A program made the translations under genes and the position numbers. Shown here piece after piece: positions 6,481 through 6,857 of a stretch of 6,857 nt of DNA. Each line of letters opens with the position of its first letter. Position 1 is the stretch's first letter. The notes beneath the pieces are model-generated. The model saw nothing but the letters and a program-made list of their open reading frames with translations, was not told the DNA's origin and did not search any database. The DNA comes from Bulleidia sp. (lineage in GTDB: Bacteria > Bacillota_I > Bacilli_A > Erysipelotrichales > Erysipelotrichaceae): NCBI GenBank assembly GCA_016293365.1, contig JAEDEK010000100.1, positions 1-6,857 on the forward strand, read 5' to 3'.

Positions 6481-6857
6481 ATGTTTGAAAAACAGCTGCG
6501 TAAAGTCAGAGAGGTGCATCCTCTTGTTCACAGTATTACAAATCCTGTTACCATCAATGATGTTGCCAATATGATCATTGCCTGTGGGACTTTTGCGATC
6601 ATGGAAGTCACACCACAGTTTCTTGCTCAGCAGATCGATGCGGTATTTACCGATATCAGACCCGATGCCGTCAAGATCGGGATGGTATCCGACAGTGCAT
6701 TGATCGATGTGATTGCGGAAAGACTCCGTTTTTATAAAGCGGAAAACATCGTCGTGGACCCTGTCATGGTTGCTACTTCAGGAAGTGCATTAGTCAATTA
6801 CTCCGACTCTAAAGAGTCGAGGCTTGTAACTCACTCATATGGTCCTGGCGTCATTAC
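6481..6857 (+). pseudogene. thiM-thiD: In-frame ThiM-ThiD chimera, thiamine salvage kinase remnant, open at the window edge
   Basis: The first 40 codons match the start of hydroxyethylthiazole kinase ThiM: HPLVHSITNPVTINDVAN, then ACGTFAIM. From about 6604 the frame becomes an internal part of HMP/HMP-P kinase ThiD: EVTPQFLAQQIDAVFTDI, then DAVKIGMVS and NIVVDPVMVATSGSAL, which correspond to about residues 57-119 of a normal ThiD. Missing are nearly all of ThiM, the ThiD N-terminus with its GSDSSGGAGIQAD substrate motif, and the C-terminal kinase half with its anion-hole region. After about 6793 the frame stays open but reads NYSDSKESRL, which is not ThiD, so similarity ends at a likely element boundary. 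A deletion joining adjacent thiM and thiD, followed by an insertion, explains this; an assembly chimera is the alternative. Either way a working kinase is unlikely. The start is well supported by AAAGGA upstream. Confidence 0.7.
6793..6857 (-). mobile_element. Probable right end of an IS200/IS605-type (TnpB) element, including the omega-RNA 3' hairpin
   Basis: On the minus strand this segment reads TTACAAGCC, then the hairpin CGACTC-TTTA-GAGTCG (6819-6804), then GGAGTAATTGAC, and then it meets thiD sequence. A hairpin of the CGACTxTTTAxAGTCG type followed by a short tail ending in TTGAC is how I recall the right ends of many Bacillota IS605/IS1341-type elements. There it is also the 3' end of the guide (omega) RNA of the nuclease TnpB. 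The boundary coincides with the loss of ThiD similarity, and such elements make no target duplication. A short minus-strand frame ending in TGA at 6834-6832 could be the end of tnpB, but too little is present to tell. The rest of the element would lie beyond 6857. Confidence 0.45.

Noticed and set aside
6793..6857. Genuine C-terminal extension of the ThiM-ThiD frame
   Set aside because: The frame stays open, but the residues do not follow ThiD, and the DNA carries a perfect hairpin at the exact point where similarity ends, which fits an inserted element end better.
1..6857. CRISPR arrays, tRNA or rRNA genes, prophage attachment sites
   Set aside because: I saw no regularly spaced repeats, cloverleaf-like segments or rRNA signatures. 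XerC is placed as the housekeeping recombinase and is not next to phage genes.

Overview
The window looks like the chromosome of a low-to-mid GC Bacillota (Firmicutes) bacterium. The evidence is the gene order dprA-topA-trmFO-xerC, which in Bacillus subtilis is smf-topA-gid/trmFO-codV, together with purine-rich ribosome binding sites, overlapping operon genes and U-rich hairpin terminators. A gut Erysipelotrichia relative is my best guess from the protein flavour; this is inference, since nothing in the window fixes the genus.

Left part (1-5059): a co-directional DNA and tRNA maintenance cluster on the plus strand. It holds the 3' part of dprA (DNA uptake and recombination mediator, cut by the window edge), topA (DNA topoisomerase I, best start GTG 633), trmFO (folate-dependent tRNA U54 methyltransferase, joined to topA by an ATGA overlap) and xerC (tyrosine recombinase, overlapping trmFO by 14 bp). 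The B. subtilis order continues into clpQ/hslV, clpY/hslU and codY. Here the cluster stops after xerC at a perfect 11-bp bidirectional terminator.

Middle part (5026-6415): a minus-strand gene converges on xerC and shares that terminator. It encodes a two-domain protein, with an uncharacterised N-terminal domain fused to a uridine-kinase-like P-loop kinase. Diverging from it across about 93 bp is a 62-codon gene of unknown function with its own ribosome binding site and terminator. The spacer carries two copies of the odd-centred palindrome TTGTAnTACAA, each containing a -10-like TACAAT, one facing each gene. It also holds a possible 8-codon leader ORF that ends in an ATGA overlap with the kinase start.

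Right part (6416-6857): a damaged thiamine-salvage locus. An open frame starts like ThiM (hydroxyethylthiazole kinase, about 40 residues), switches in frame to an internal piece of ThiD (HMP/HMP-P kinase, about 63 residues), and then loses all ThiD similarity near 6793. The last 65 bases look like the hairpin-bearing right end of an IS200/IS605-type (TnpB) element on the minus strand. That would also be the 3' end of its omega-RNA, with the thiD remnant in the guide position. This terminal region is the most interesting part of the window and the least certain, because the window ends inside it.
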